Below, piece by piece: positions 25,503-33,522 of a DNA stretch of 38,470 nt (positions within the stretch are counted from its first letter, which is position 1; each line of letters opens with the position of its first letter). The notes under the pieces are model-generated. The model made no database searches. It saw nothing but the letters and a program-made list of their open reading frames with translations, and was not told the origin of the DNA. The translations under genes were made by a program, and so were the position numbers. This DNA comes from Puniceispirillum sp965657105 (lineage in GTDB: Bacteria; Pseudomonadota; Alphaproteobacteria; Puniceispirillales; Puniceispirillaceae): contig NZ_CBFHNB010000013.1 in NCBI RefSeq assembly GCF_965657105.1, positions 1 through 38,470 of the forward strand, in the 5' to 3' direction.

Positions 25503-26186
25503 ATGCCACAGACCTATGCTTTTGCACCGGAAACATTGATCAAGGCTTATGCGCTTGGGGTGTTTCCTATGGCTGACGCGCATGACAGCGATGATATCCG
25601 CTTTTATGATCCGGAAGTGCGCGCCTTGATCCCGCTGGATGATACTGTTGGTAGGGGCATTCATATTCCCCGCCGCCTGCGCCGCACTGTGCGCAAGACC
25701 CCTTTCAATGTCACCATCGATCATGATTTTCCAGCCGTTATCAAAGGCTGCGCCGAACTGGCAGATGATCGCACTGACACCTGGATCAATAAGGATATTC
25801 GTGCGCTTTATATCGCTTTACATAAGATGGGGTTTGCCCATTCCATTGAGGTTTGGGATGACAACAGGCTTGTTGGCGGCCTCTATGGAGTGGCTTTACG
25901 CGCGGCATTCTTTGGCGAGTCCATGTTTTCACGCGCCACCGATGCCTCGAAAATAGCCCTTGTACATCTTATGGCTCGGCTAAAGGCTGGTGGCTTTCAG
26001 ATACTTGATGCGCAGTTCACCAACCCACATCTGGTGCAATTCGGCATCACTGAAATATCACGCGACGCCTTTCAGGATAGGCTGGCACAGGCGATGGCAT
26101 CATCAGCTGATCTGCGGCTTGGCACCGCAGCAGATGAATTGACAATCGGGTTTCTGGACACGCTATCAAAGCCAGTGGACAGCTAA
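25503..26186 (+). CDS. aat: leucyl/phenylalanyl-tRNA--protein transferase
   Basis: Aat transfers Leu or Phe from tRNA to proteins with N-terminal Lys or Arg, creating primary N-degrons for ClpS-ClpAP. 227 aa, normal size. Seen here: YALGVFPMAD, FYDPEVRALIPL, the acceptor-binding HKMGFAHSIEVWDDNRLVGGLYGV region, and GESMFSRATDASKIAL with the conserved serine and arginine positions. GGGGA lies 8 bases before the ATG. It is probably co-transcribed with accC. Its partners clpS and clpA are encoded about 7-10 kb to the right. It ends one base short of the convergent DUF2155 gene. Confidence 0.96.
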   Translation: MPQTYAFAPETLIKAYALGVFPMADAHDSDDIRFYDPEVRALIPLDDTVGRGIHIPRRLRRTVRKTPFNVTIDHDFPAVIKGCAELADDRTDTWINKDIRALYIALHKMGFAHSIEVWDDNRLVGGLYGVALRAAFFGESMFSRATDASKIALVHLMARLKAGGFQILDAQFTNPHLVQFGITEISRDAFQDRLAQAMASSADLRLGTAADELTIGFLDTLSKPVDS

Positions 26187-26187
26187 C

Positions 26188-26610
26188 CTATTGCGCACGA
26201 CATGAGAGTAAAGTGATGTCATATACTGGATGCTCCATAGCCGACACCGCAGGACTCGAAGAAAACATCCAGCCGGTAAAGACGGACTTTGGCGCTAATG
26301 ACGGATCATGGCCACGATCAAGTATCGTTAAAAAAGCTACATTTTCAGGTGTTTCTTCGGGGGGTCGAAACGCACAACGATTGACAGTCAATTCCAATGT
26401 GCCAAACCGCAAAGGCGCATCTATCGCTGTCGTCAATGTGGTAATCCGGGCGGTGATTTTATCCAGCCCTTGCAGGATAACTATTTTGCCATCTATCCAT
26501 TCAGCCGCAACAGGCGTGGCGTGACTGACAAACAGTAGCATAGAGGCAAATGCGATTTTGGCTTTTGCTATGTTAAGCCTGCGCCACACGGGGTTAGTTC
26601 GTGCCACCAT
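26188..26610 (-). CDS. DUF2155 family secreted protein
   Basis: A 140-aa protein of unknown function found mainly in alphaproteobacteria. An N-terminal signal peptide (about 14-36, ending PVAAE) is followed by a compact domain with the signature GWMFSSSPAVSAMEHPVYDITLLSC. It contains two cysteines (in RCAFRP and LLSCRAQ) that could form a disulfide in the periplasm. The start overlaps the end of the MCE gene by 17 bases, with AGGGG 3 bases before the ATG and 6 before an adjacent GTG, so either may be used. Translational coupling to the MCE gene is likely. The location beside an MCE lipid-transport gene suggests an envelope role, but this is inference only. Confidence 0.86.
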   Translation of the reverse strand: MVARTNPVWRRLNIAKAKIAFASMLLFVSHATPVAAEWIDGKIVILQGLDKITARITTLTTAIDAPLRFGTLELTVNRCAFRPPEETPENVAFLTILDRGHDPSLAPKSVFTGWMFSSSPAVSAMEHPVYDITLLSCRAQ

Positions 26611-27049
26611 CTGCCCCTGCGAAAACGGCTTTGCCCAAAAGATCGGTAAGGCTCACCGGATCGCGTGTGTCATAGATAATGGCGCCTGGGGCCAGCATGT
26701 CTAGGTCGGCACCTGGCATAAGCTCCAGATAATTTCCACCCAGCAATGACGCCGCGGTAATTCGTGCCGAACTATCAGCTGGGATCATGATGTCAGGATT
26801 GATCGCCATGGCAATACGTGCGCTATAGGTATCTGGATCAAGCGTCTGGGATGTTATGCGACCAATCTTGATGCCTGATATACGCACATCATCACCAACC
26901 GATAAGCCGCCTGTGGCACCAAATTCAGCTTGTATTTCATACCCGTTAGCGCCCTGAATATCAGCCGCTTCATAGGCAAGCGTGACAAAGCCAGCGGCGG
27001 CAAGAAGCACCACAGCACCCATTATCATTTCAAGAGTATTTCGCTGCAT
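26594..27049 (-). CDS. MCE domain protein, MlaD-like
   Basis: A 151-aa protein with one N-terminal membrane helix (about 8-26) and a single MCE domain (about 36-115) including FGATGGLSVGDDVRISGIKIGRI and the ITAASLLGGNYLELMPG motif. In Mla systems the MlaD hexamer forms the periplasmic channel of an ABC transporter moving phospholipids between membranes. Here it has no mlaE, mlaF, mlaB or mlaC beside it, so its permease and ATPase partners must be encoded elsewhere. GGGAG lies 8 bases before the ATG. It is followed with overlap by the DUF2155 gene and preceded by an NDUFA12-type gene, an arrangement I recall as conserved in alphaproteobacteria. Confidence 0.92.
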   Translation of the reverse strand: MQRNTLEMIMGAVVLLAAAGFVTLAYEAADIQGANGYEIQAEFGATGGLSVGDDVRISGIKIGRITSQTLDPDTYSARIAMAINPDIMIPADSSARITAASLLGGNYLELMPGADLDMLAPGAIIYDTRDPVSLTDLLGKAVFAGADGGTN

Positions 27050-27129
27050 TTATCATCTCCCTGCTTTACTAGGGTTATCCATCAGCAACACTACAGCACA
27101 TGCGCCATATTTGTTGCTAGACAGCATTA

Positions 27130-27486
27130 TCAGACCGGCGTCCATGGCTCATAATCACCAGTCGCTGCCTGACGTTTACCGCTTTTGAGCACATGTCCTT
27201 CTGGGCGATGTGCATATTTTGTACCGGTCAGATTTGGCATATGATCGGCTTGCCAGTCATGACGCCTATAGCCACCGCTTGGGGGTGGGCTATCTTCGGT
27301 ATGATGCAACCAGCCATGCCAATCCGCTGGCACCTTTGATGCTTCTGGCATACCGCTATAACGAACATAACGCCGCGGCGGCTTGCCTGGGCGCGCCTTA
27401 CGTTCTTCAAAATAACGATTACCATGCTCGTCACCACCGATTTCACGGGCGGTCAGCTTCAACAACATCAAAGTTACAATATCCAT
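27130..27486 (-). CDS. NDUFA12-type accessory subunit of complex I
   Basis: A 118-aa homologue of the mitochondrial B17.2/NDUFA12 subunit of NADH:ubiquinone oxidoreductase, also found in alphaproteobacteria. Seen here: GGDEHGNRYFEER, RRYVRYSG, and VPADWHGWLHHTEDSPP, the best conserved block of the family. It lacks a signal peptide or membrane helix and should bind the matrix-side (cytoplasmic) arm. AGGGAAA lies about 10 bases before the ATG. The nuo operon is not in the window, so this subunit is encoded apart from the core complex, next to envelope genes. It probably starts a minus-strand transcript continuing into the MCE and DUF2155 genes. Confidence 0.92.
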   Translation of the reverse strand: MDIVTLMLLKLTAREIGGDEHGNRYFEERKARPGKPPRRYVRYSGMPEASKVPADWHGWLHHTEDSPPPSGGYRRHDWQADHMPNLTGTKYAHRPEGHVLKSGKRQAATGDYEPWTPV

Positions 27487-27955
27487 AAGTATGTTTCCCT
27501 ATCTATGGGCTGAATATAGTCTAGAAGTTACTTCGGCGTCCATAGGTGTGCCGACACAGCTAGATAATTTTTTTGCGTGAACATCTGTTTTTGCCAAAAC
27601 ACGCTCTGACAGGATCAAAAGTAGAAAATTCATCTCAAAAAAAAACCATCTCACCAACCTCTGATATCTAATACAACAAAAACACAAAACTCTTTGTCTC
27701 TCATATAGTTGTCACGAATCGTTGAATCAGATGCTTAAAACCTATGTGGGAAATGAGAAAAAAAAATCCCCAAAAACGCATATTTTCAGCATTTATCTAT
27801 TTACCATTTCGGTCAACATAATGTAGGTTGATCATTCGCTGGCCGCTATATGTAGTAGGTAAGCGCAAAATCATTGCAAAGATTTCTTAACATATAGAAA
27901 TTACAAGTAAAATTGCCATCGCGCACTAACTCAGACCCCATTAGAGGACGAATAC
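27487..27955. other. 469-base A/T-rich divergent gap between NDUFA12-type gene and nrdJ
   Basis: No gene is visible. It should hold promoters in both directions. The right half has an inverted repeat at 27811-27833 and two A/T-rich sites, gctatatgtagt near 27845 and cttaacatatag near 27886, that faintly resemble NrdR boxes. There is no recognisable cobalamin riboswitch by eye. Confidence 0.4.
27811..27833. promoter_or_regulatory. inverted repeat upstream of nrdJ, candidate operator
   Basis: GGTCAAC (27811-27817), a 9-base A/T-rich spacer, then GTTGATC (27827-27833); the arms pair at 6 of 7 positions. It lies about 123 bases before the nrdJ ATG. The regulator is unknown. Confidence 0.3.
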
Positions 27956-30900
27956 ATGCATTTTGAAAGACGATTCACCCAGGACGGAGCCAACCCTTAC
28001 GACAAACTAGCTTTCAGGTTCGCCACCAGTGAAATCCGTAATCCTGACGGCACAATTGTGTTTCGGGCTGAGAACGTAGAAATTCCAGAGCAGTTTTCAC
28101 AAGTTGCAACCGATATACTTGCGCAGAAATATTTCCGTAAAGCCGGTGTGCCTGCGGTATTAAAACGTGTCGAAGAAAGCGCTGTACCATCATGGCTTTG
28201 GCGTTCGATTCCTGATGAAGCGGCTTTGGCCAAACTGCCTGAGGATGAGCGCTTTACCGGCGAAACATCAGCCAAGCAGGTTTTTGACCGGCTTGCGGGC
28301 ACTTGGACCTATTGGGGCTGGAAAGGTGGTTATTTCTCTACCGAACAGGATGCCCAGGTTTATTTTGATGAAATGCGCTTCATGCTGGCCAACCAGATGG
28401 CCGCGCCAAATTCGCCGCAATGGTTCAATACGGGCATGCATTGGGCTTATGGCATCGATGGCCCAAGCCAAGGTCATCATTATGTCGATTTCCAAACCGG
28501 CAAGCTAACCCGTTCGACAAGTGCTTATGAGCATCCCCAGCCACATGCCTGTTTCATCCAGTCTGTCAGCGACGATCTGGTCAATGAAGGCGGCATTATG
28601 GATCTGTGGGTGCGTGAAGCCCGTCTGTTCAAATATGGTTCGGGCACCGGATCAAACTTCAGCCGCTTGCGCGGCTCGGGTGAAAATCTGTCCGGTGGTG
28701 GTAAATCATCTGGCCTGATGAGTTTTTTGCGTATTGGTGACCGGGCTGCTGGTGCGATCAAGTCTGGCGGCACAACCCGCCGCGCCGCGAAAATGGTGAC
28801 TGTCGATATTGACCATCCTGATATCGAAGAATATGTCGATTGGAAAGTTGTCGAAGAACAAAAGGTTGCCGCCCTTGTCGCGGGATCAAAATTGGCACAA
28901 AAACATATGGGCGAGGTCATGTCTGCCTGCCAGATCACCGATGGGCTAGATGATGATGAGCGCTTTGACCCCAAGGTCAATAAAGTGCTACGCAAAGCTA
29001 TTATTTCAGCCCGTAAATCGATGATTCCTGAAAATTACGTTCAGCGTGTGATTCAGTTTGCCCAGCAAGGTTATAACGAAATTGAATTCAAGACCTATGA
29101 TACCGACTGGGATTCAGATGCCTATCTAACCGTTGCTGGTCAGAATTCAAACAATTCGGTTCGCGTTAGCAATGACTATCTTCAGGCGGTGCTTGACGGT
29201 GGTGACTGGAATTTGATCAAACGCCGCGATGATGGCGTTGCCAAAACCATCAAAGCCAAGGATCTTTGGGAAAAGATTGCGCATGCTGCATGGGCCTGTG
29301 CTGATCCGGGTCTGCAATATGACACCACAATCAATGAATGGCATACCTGCCCTGAAGGTGGCCGGATCAACGCGTCCAATCCATGCTCGGAATATATGTT
29401 CCTTGATGATACTGCGTGTAATCTGGCGTCATTGAACCTAATGCAGTTCCGCAAACAAGACGGCACATTCGATATCGAGATGTTCGAACATGGCTGTCGT
29501 TTCTGGACACTAACGCTGGAAATTTCGGTTTTGATGGCGCAGTTCCCCTCAAAGGAAATTGCCCAGCTATCATATGAATATCGTACATTAGGTTTGGGTT
29601 TTGCCAATATCGGTGGCTTGCTGATGGCACAAGGCCATTCATATGACAGTGATGAAGGCCGTGCCATATGTGGTGCTATTTCGGCGATCATGACCGGCAC
29701 ATCCTATGCCACATCAGCTGAAATCGCTGGTGAAGTAGGTCCCTTCCCGCAATATAAGAAAAACGCCAAACATATGCTGCGGGTGATGAAGAACCATCGT
29801 CTGGCCGCGCATAGCAAGGCGTCAGGTTATAAAGGCCTGTCGATCCTGCCTGTGCCACTTGACGCAAAATCATGCCCGGATCAGGATCTGGTCAGCGCGG
29901 CAAAAGCCGCATGGGACAAGGCTGTCGATCTTGGTACCAAGAATGGTTACCGCAACGCTCAATCTACCGTTATCGCACCAACTGGTACCATCGGTCTGGT
30001 TATGGATTGTGATACCACCGGAATTGAGCCGGATTTTGCTATCGTAAAGTTCAAAAAGCTGGCCGGCGGCGGTTACTTCAAGATTATTAACCGTGTTGTT
30101 CCCGAAGCCTTGGATAGGCTTGGCTATAGCAAGGATCAGGTCAAAGACATTATCAATTATGCCGTTGGTGCGGGATCATTGAAAAACTGTCAGTCGGTTT
30201 CGGTCAATGCGCTAAAAGATAAGGGCTTTGGCGATGCCGAACTGGCAAAAGTCGAAGCTGCTATGGAAAGCGCCTTTGATGTGAAATTTGTCTTCAATCG
30301 CTTCACCCTTGGCGACGAATTCTGCAAGGAAAAATTGGGCTTTTCGGATGAACAGTTGAATGATTTCGAATTCAACATGCTCGAAGAGCTTGGCTTTGAC
30401 AAAGACGCAGTTGAAGCGGCTAACATACATGTTTGTGGATCAATGACACTCGAGGGTGCGCCGCATCTAAAAGACGAACATCTACCTATCTTTGACTGTG
30501 CCAATGTATGCGGACGTATTGGTAAACGCTTCCTGTCGGTTGATAGCCACATCACCATGATGGCAGCATCCCAGCCATTTATTTCAGGCGCGATTTCCAA
30601 GACTATCAATATGCCGAATGCGGCCACAGTTGAAGAATGCGGTGCAGCCTACATGCTGTCATGGCGTCTTGGCCTGAAAGCCAATGCACTATATCGTGAC
30701 GGATCAAAACTGAGCCAACCTTTGTCATCTGGCCTTGTTGAAGATATCGAAGATGATGATGAGGCCATGGCCGCACTGGAAACACCGGTGGCTGCTGCCG
30801 CGCCGCAGGTGATCGAGAAAATCGTCGAGCGTATTGTCCGTGCCGAACGTGACCGCCTACCTGACCGCCGAAAAGGCTATACACAAAAAGCCAGCGTTGG

Positions 30901-31603
30901 TGGACATAAGGTCTATCTGCGGACAGGTGAATATGAAGATGGCCGCATCGGCGAGGTCTTTATCGATATGCATAAGGAAGGTGCAGCTTTCCGCTCGTTG
31001 ATGAATAACTTTGCCATCGCTGTATCGATTGGTCTGCAATATGGCGTCCCACTCGAAGAGTTTGTCGAGGCCTTTACCTTTACCCGTTTCGAGCCTCAAG
31101 GCATCGTGACTGGCAATGATGCGATCAAGATGTCAACATCGATTCTCGATTACACATTCCGCGAACTGGCGATTTCATATCTTGATCGCCACGATCTTGG
31201 GCATGTTAATCGTGACGATCTTGACGTCACCACAACCGGCAGCGGTGAAAATCAGTCTGAGCTTATGAACAAGGTCACCAGCCGTGGCTTTATCCGCAAG
31301 CAAGGCCTTGTTGTGTACTCGAATGACGGTGCCGCGGCCATTGCCGAGCCTGTTGCCGAAACGGTATCAGAAGCTGCCAGCATCACGACAATGCGCACAG
31401 CTGAAGCGCCAGCTGCCAAGGCTGACGCAGGGGCTATGGCCAGCGCTGATACAGCACCAAAGATTGCCATTGAACGAGTGCAACAGGCACGGATTCAAGG
31501 CTATGAAGGTGAAGCCTGTCCTGAATGTCAGAACTTTACCCTTGTTCGCAACGGAACCTGTCTGAAATGTAATACCTGTGGTGGCACTACAGGATGTAGC
31601 TAG
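27956..31603 (+). CDS. nrdJ: adenosylcobalamin-dependent class II ribonucleotide reductase
   Basis: NrdJ reduces ribonucleotides to deoxyribonucleotides with a radical made from adenosylcobalamin, without a separate radical subunit. 1215 aa, the long form usual in alphaproteobacteria. Seen here: the substrate-site block NPCSEYMFLDDTACNLASLNL (around 475-495, with the radical Cys and the N-C-E triad), the phosphate-binding APTGTIG segment, and a late cysteine-rich tail ECPECQ-type motif ending CLKCNTCGGTTGCS, likely a zinc or redox-shuttle site. No intein interrupts it. GAGGA lies 7 bases before the ATG, and a perfect hairpin terminator follows 30 bases after the stop, so it is probably monocistronic. 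The cell therefore needs B12 by synthesis or uptake unless another reductase exists elsewhere. Confidence 0.97.
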   Translation: MHFERRFTQDGANPYDKLAFRFATSEIRNPDGTIVFRAENVEIPEQFSQVATDILAQKYFRKAGVPAVLKRVEESAVPSWLWRSIPDEAALAKLPEDERFTGETSAKQVFDRLAGTWTYWGWKGGYFSTEQDAQVYFDEMRFMLANQMAAPNSPQWFNTGMHWAYGIDGPSQGHHYVDFQTGKLTRSTSAYEHPQPHACFIQSVSDDLVNEGGIMDLWVREARLFKYGSGTGSNFSRLRGSGENLSGGGKSSGLMSFLRIGDRAAGAIKSGGTTRRAAKMVTVDIDHPDIEEYVDWKVVEEQKVAALVAGSKLAQKHMGEVMSACQITDGLDDDERFDPKVNKVLRKAIISARKSMIPENYVQRVIQFAQQGYNEIEFKTYDTDWDSDAYLTVAGQNSNNSVRVSNDYLQAVLDGGDWNLIKRRDDGVAKTIKAKDLWEKIAHAAWACADPGLQYDTTINEWHTCPEGGRINASNPCSEYMFLDDTACNLASLNLMQFRKQDGTFDIEMFEHGCRFWTLTLEISVLMAQFPSKEIAQLSYEYRTLGLGFANIGGLLMAQGHSYDSDEGRAICGAISAIMTGTSYATSAEIAGEVGPFPQYKKNAKHMLRVMKNHRLAAHSKASGYKGLSILPVPLDAKSCPDQDLVSAAKAAWDKAVDLGTKNGYRNAQSTVIAPTGTIGLVMDCDTTGIEPDFAIVKFKKLAGGGYFKIINRVVPEALDRLGYSKDQVKDIINYAVGAGSLKNCQSVSVNALKDKGFGDAELAKVEAAMESAFDVKFVFNRFTLGDEFCKEKLGFSDEQLNDFEFNMLEELGFDKDAVEAANIHVCGSMTLEGAPHLKDEHLPIFDCANVCGRIGKRFLSVDSHITMMAASQPFISGAISKTINMPNAATVEECGAAYMLSWRLGLKANALYRDGSKLSQPLSSGLVEDIEDDDEAMAALETPVAAAAPQVIEKIVERIVRAERDRLPDRRKGYTQKASVGGHKVYLRTGEYEDGRIGEVFIDMHKEGAAFRSLMNNFAIAVSIGLQYGVPLEEFVEAFTFTRFEPQGIVTGNDAIKMSTSILDYTFRELAISYLDRHDLGHVNRDDLDVTTTGSGENQSELMNKVTSRGFIRKQGLVVYSNDGAAAIAEPVAETVSEAASITTMRTAEAPAAKADAGAMASADTAPKIAIERVQQARIQGYEGEACPECQNFTLVRNGTCLKCNTCGGTTGCS

Positions 31604-31632
31604 GCTCTCCCTGCAGAGCAACCTGCAGAACT

Positions 31633-31663
31633 AGCCTCATACCTCCGGGTATGAGGCTTTTTT
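31633..31663 (+). terminator. strong intrinsic terminator after nrdJ
   Basis: A perfect 11-bp stem, agcctcatacc (31633-31643) with ggtatgaggct (31648-31658), has a 4-base loop and continues into a T run to 31663. Confidence 0.92.
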
Positions 31664-31774
31664 CTGATCTGAAATAGGCGAAAATGGGTATCGGAAACGC
31701 TTGTCCTGACCAGAGGTTTGTGCGACGTTCCGTATATTCTTTTAGCCACATCAAAATTAAGGGAACTTGAAATC

Positions 31775-32242
31775 ATGACAAGCAAGGTCGAAACACGTTT
31801 GAACGAAATGGGCATAACAATTCCTGATGCACCGGCACCGGCAGCAAATTATGTCCCCTATGTTGTCAGCGGCAATCTAGTTTTTGTATCGGGTCAGGTG
31901 CCCTTTGTTGATGGCAAACTGACCGCCACCGGCACCGTTGGTAAAGACGCCAGCCCCGAAGACGCCATTGAACAGGCGCGTATCTGTGCGATTAATTTGA
32001 TCGCCCAGGTCAAGGTTGCTTGTGACGGTGATCTCGATCGTGTCACACGTGTTGTTAAACTTGGTGCCTTTGTCGCCTCGGCTGATGATTTCAATGGTCA
32101 GCCTGGCATCGTCAATGGCGCTTCTGATCTGATGGTCGAAGCCTTTGGTGACGCAGGCCGCCATGCACGTTTCGCAGTTGGCACAAATGCCCTGCCGCTG
32201 AACTGTCTTGTCGAAATTGATGGTGTTTTTGAAATCAAATAG
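31775..32242 (+). CDS. RidA/YjgF family protein
   Basis: A 155-aa member of the Rid family, in the group slightly longer than the E. coli RidA (about 130 aa). Rid proteins hydrolyse reactive enamine/imine intermediates formed by PLP enzymes. Seen here: LVFVSGQVPFVDGK, the AIEQARICAINLIAQVK helix, and HARFAVGTNALPLNCLVEIDGVFE at the C-terminus. The catalytic arginine of canonical RidA lies in a RxxxxV-type segment; here HARFAVGTNALP carries the likely Arg. The frame opens at 31718, but the ATG at 31775 has GGGAA about 9 bases upstream and fits the family start. It sits between two terminators, so it is a stand-alone unit. Confidence 0.9.
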   Translation: MTSKVETRLNEMGITIPDAPAPAANYVPYVVSGNLVFVSGQVPFVDGKLTATGTVGKDASPEDAIEQARICAINLIAQVKVACDGDLDRVTRVVKLGAFVASADDFNGQPGIVNGASDLMVEAFGDAGRHARFAVGTNALPLNCLVEIDGVFEIK

Positions 32243-32327
32243 CCGTTAAATATGACGATGCGGATAGACCATCATCTGTTATTAACAGCCGAATTATGGT
32301 CAATCTTAAAATCATCTAACAATATGC

Positions 32328-32355
32328 GCCGACCCCCTTGTAGGGTCGGCTTTTT
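32328..32355 (+). terminator. strong intrinsic terminator after the RidA-family gene
   Basis: A perfect 8-bp GC-rich stem, GCCGACCC (32328-32335) with GGGTCGGC (32343-32350), has a 7-base loop and five T residues to 32355. It ends only 18 bases before the next start codon. Confidence 0.9.
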
Positions 32356-32373
32356 ATTGCCATTTTCTTATAT

Positions 32374-33522
32374 ATGGACGGTCTCGATTTTACCCTAGAA
32401 CAATCCCGCGACATTAGCGCAATTAGCGCTGATGAATGGAATCAACTGGCTGGCGAAGGCAACCCCTTTGTCCGGCATGAATTTCTGCAAGCCATGGAAA
32501 CTGGCGGCGCAGTCGGTAATGATAGTGGCTGGGATCCCCTGCATCTTCTTCTGCGTGACAGTGAAGGCAGTTTACTTGGCGTGGTGCCGCATTACATCAA
32601 GCATCATTCCTATGGTGAATATATTTTTGATCATAGCTGGGCAGACGGCTTTATGCGCGCAGGCGGACAGTATTACCCAAAATTGCTAGGAGCGGTGCCT
32701 TTTACACCTGCCTCAGGGCCACGGTTGCTAGCGCGCGATAATCGCGACGATATCAAGGCTGCACTTGCTTATGGCATTACCCAAATGGTTGATAAATACG
32801 GTCTATCCTCGGCACATCTGAATTTTCTGCCCGAAGGTGATCTGCCCGCATTAGAGGCGGCGGGATGGTTAATCCGTTCGGGTTTGCAATTTCACTGGCA
32901 TAATAATGGCTATAAGGATTTTAACGATTTCCTCTCTGGCCTCTCCTCACGCAAGCGCAAGAACATCAAAAAAGAACGCCAGTCGGTTCGCGACGCCGGT
33001 GTCCGCATGATCGCCCTGACAGGTGATGACATCACCTCAGCATATATCGACATTTTTTTCCGTTTCTATATATCAACAATCGACCGCAAATGGGGTGGCG
33101 CCTATCTAACGCATGACGTATTCAGGTATCTTCAACAGACGATGGCTGATAAAATCTTGCTGGTAATGGCTGAATATGAAGGCCGGATTATTGCCGGTGC
33201 GATAAATTTTATCGGTGATGATTGTCTGTATGGACGTAATTGGGGTGCCGATCTAGATATTCCGAATTTGCATTTCGAAACCTGTTATTATCAGGCTATC
33301 GATTTTGCCATTACCCACGGCCTTGCCCGCGTCGAAGCTGGCGCACAAGGCTTTCATAAAGTCCAACGCGGTTATTTGCCTGCCAAAACCTATTCGGCAC
33401 ACTGGATCGCACATGACGGATTCAAGGATGCCATTGCTCGATTTTTATCAGCGGAAAGCCGCGGCATCGAAGCCGAAAAGAACCATATCGATTTTGTCAG
33501 CCCGTTTAAGAAAAACAGCTAG
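32374..33522 (+). CDS. FemAB-like (DUF482) predicted N-acyltransferase
   Basis: A 382-aa protein of the COG3146/DUF482 group, a double GNAT-like fold related to FemAB peptidyltransferases. Seen here: NPFVRHEFLQAMETGGAVG near the N-terminus, the middle YIFDHSWADGF and PFTPASGPRLL segments, FLSGLSSRKRKNIKKERQSV, and the C-terminal VEAGAQGFHKVQRGYLPAKTYSAHWI. It has no signal peptide. The substrate is not established; peptidoglycan-related acyl transfer has been proposed for the family. The ATG lies 18 bases after a strong terminator with no Shine-Dalgarno, so its message may be nearly leaderless or depend on read-through. Its stop TAG overlaps the clpA stop through a shared CTAG. Confidence 0.87.
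   Translation: MDGLDFTLEQSRDISAISADEWNQLAGEGNPFVRHEFLQAMETGGAVGNDSGWDPLHLLLRDSEGSLLGVVPHYIKHHSYGEYIFDHSWADGFMRAGGQYYPKLLGAVPFTPASGPRLLARDNRDDIKAALAYGITQMVDKYGLSSAHLNFLPEGDLPALEAAGWLIRSGLQFHWHNNGYKDFNDFLSGLSSRKRKNIKKERQSVRDAGVRMIALTGDDITSAYIDIFFRFYISTIDRKWGGAYLTHDVFRYLQQTMADKILLVMAEYEGRIIAGAINFIGDDCLYGRNWGADLDIPNLHFETCYYQAIDFAITHGLARVEAGAQGFHKVQRGYLPAKTYSAHWIAHDGFKDAIARFLSAESRGIEAEKNHIDFVSPFKKNS
33519..33522. other. CTAG shared as overlapping convergent stop codons (DUF482 gene and clpA)
   Basis: CTAG at 33519-33522 gives the plus-strand stop at 33520-33522 and the minus-strand stop at 33519-33521. It is the second such arrangement in the window, after 5699-5702. No intrinsic terminator lies between the genes. 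Confidence 0.95.

Noticed and set aside
27533..27575. Hairpin TCGGC-N12-GCCGA followed by a T run in the gap left of nrdJ
   Set aside because: The stem is five base pairs with a 12-base loop and the T run starts about 12 bases later, so it is too weak for a terminator.
27487..27955. Cobalamin riboswitch upstream of the B12-dependent reductase gene
   Set aside because: I looked for the conserved B12-box style core and saw none. Class II reductase genes also do not usually need one, because the enzyme uses the cofactor.
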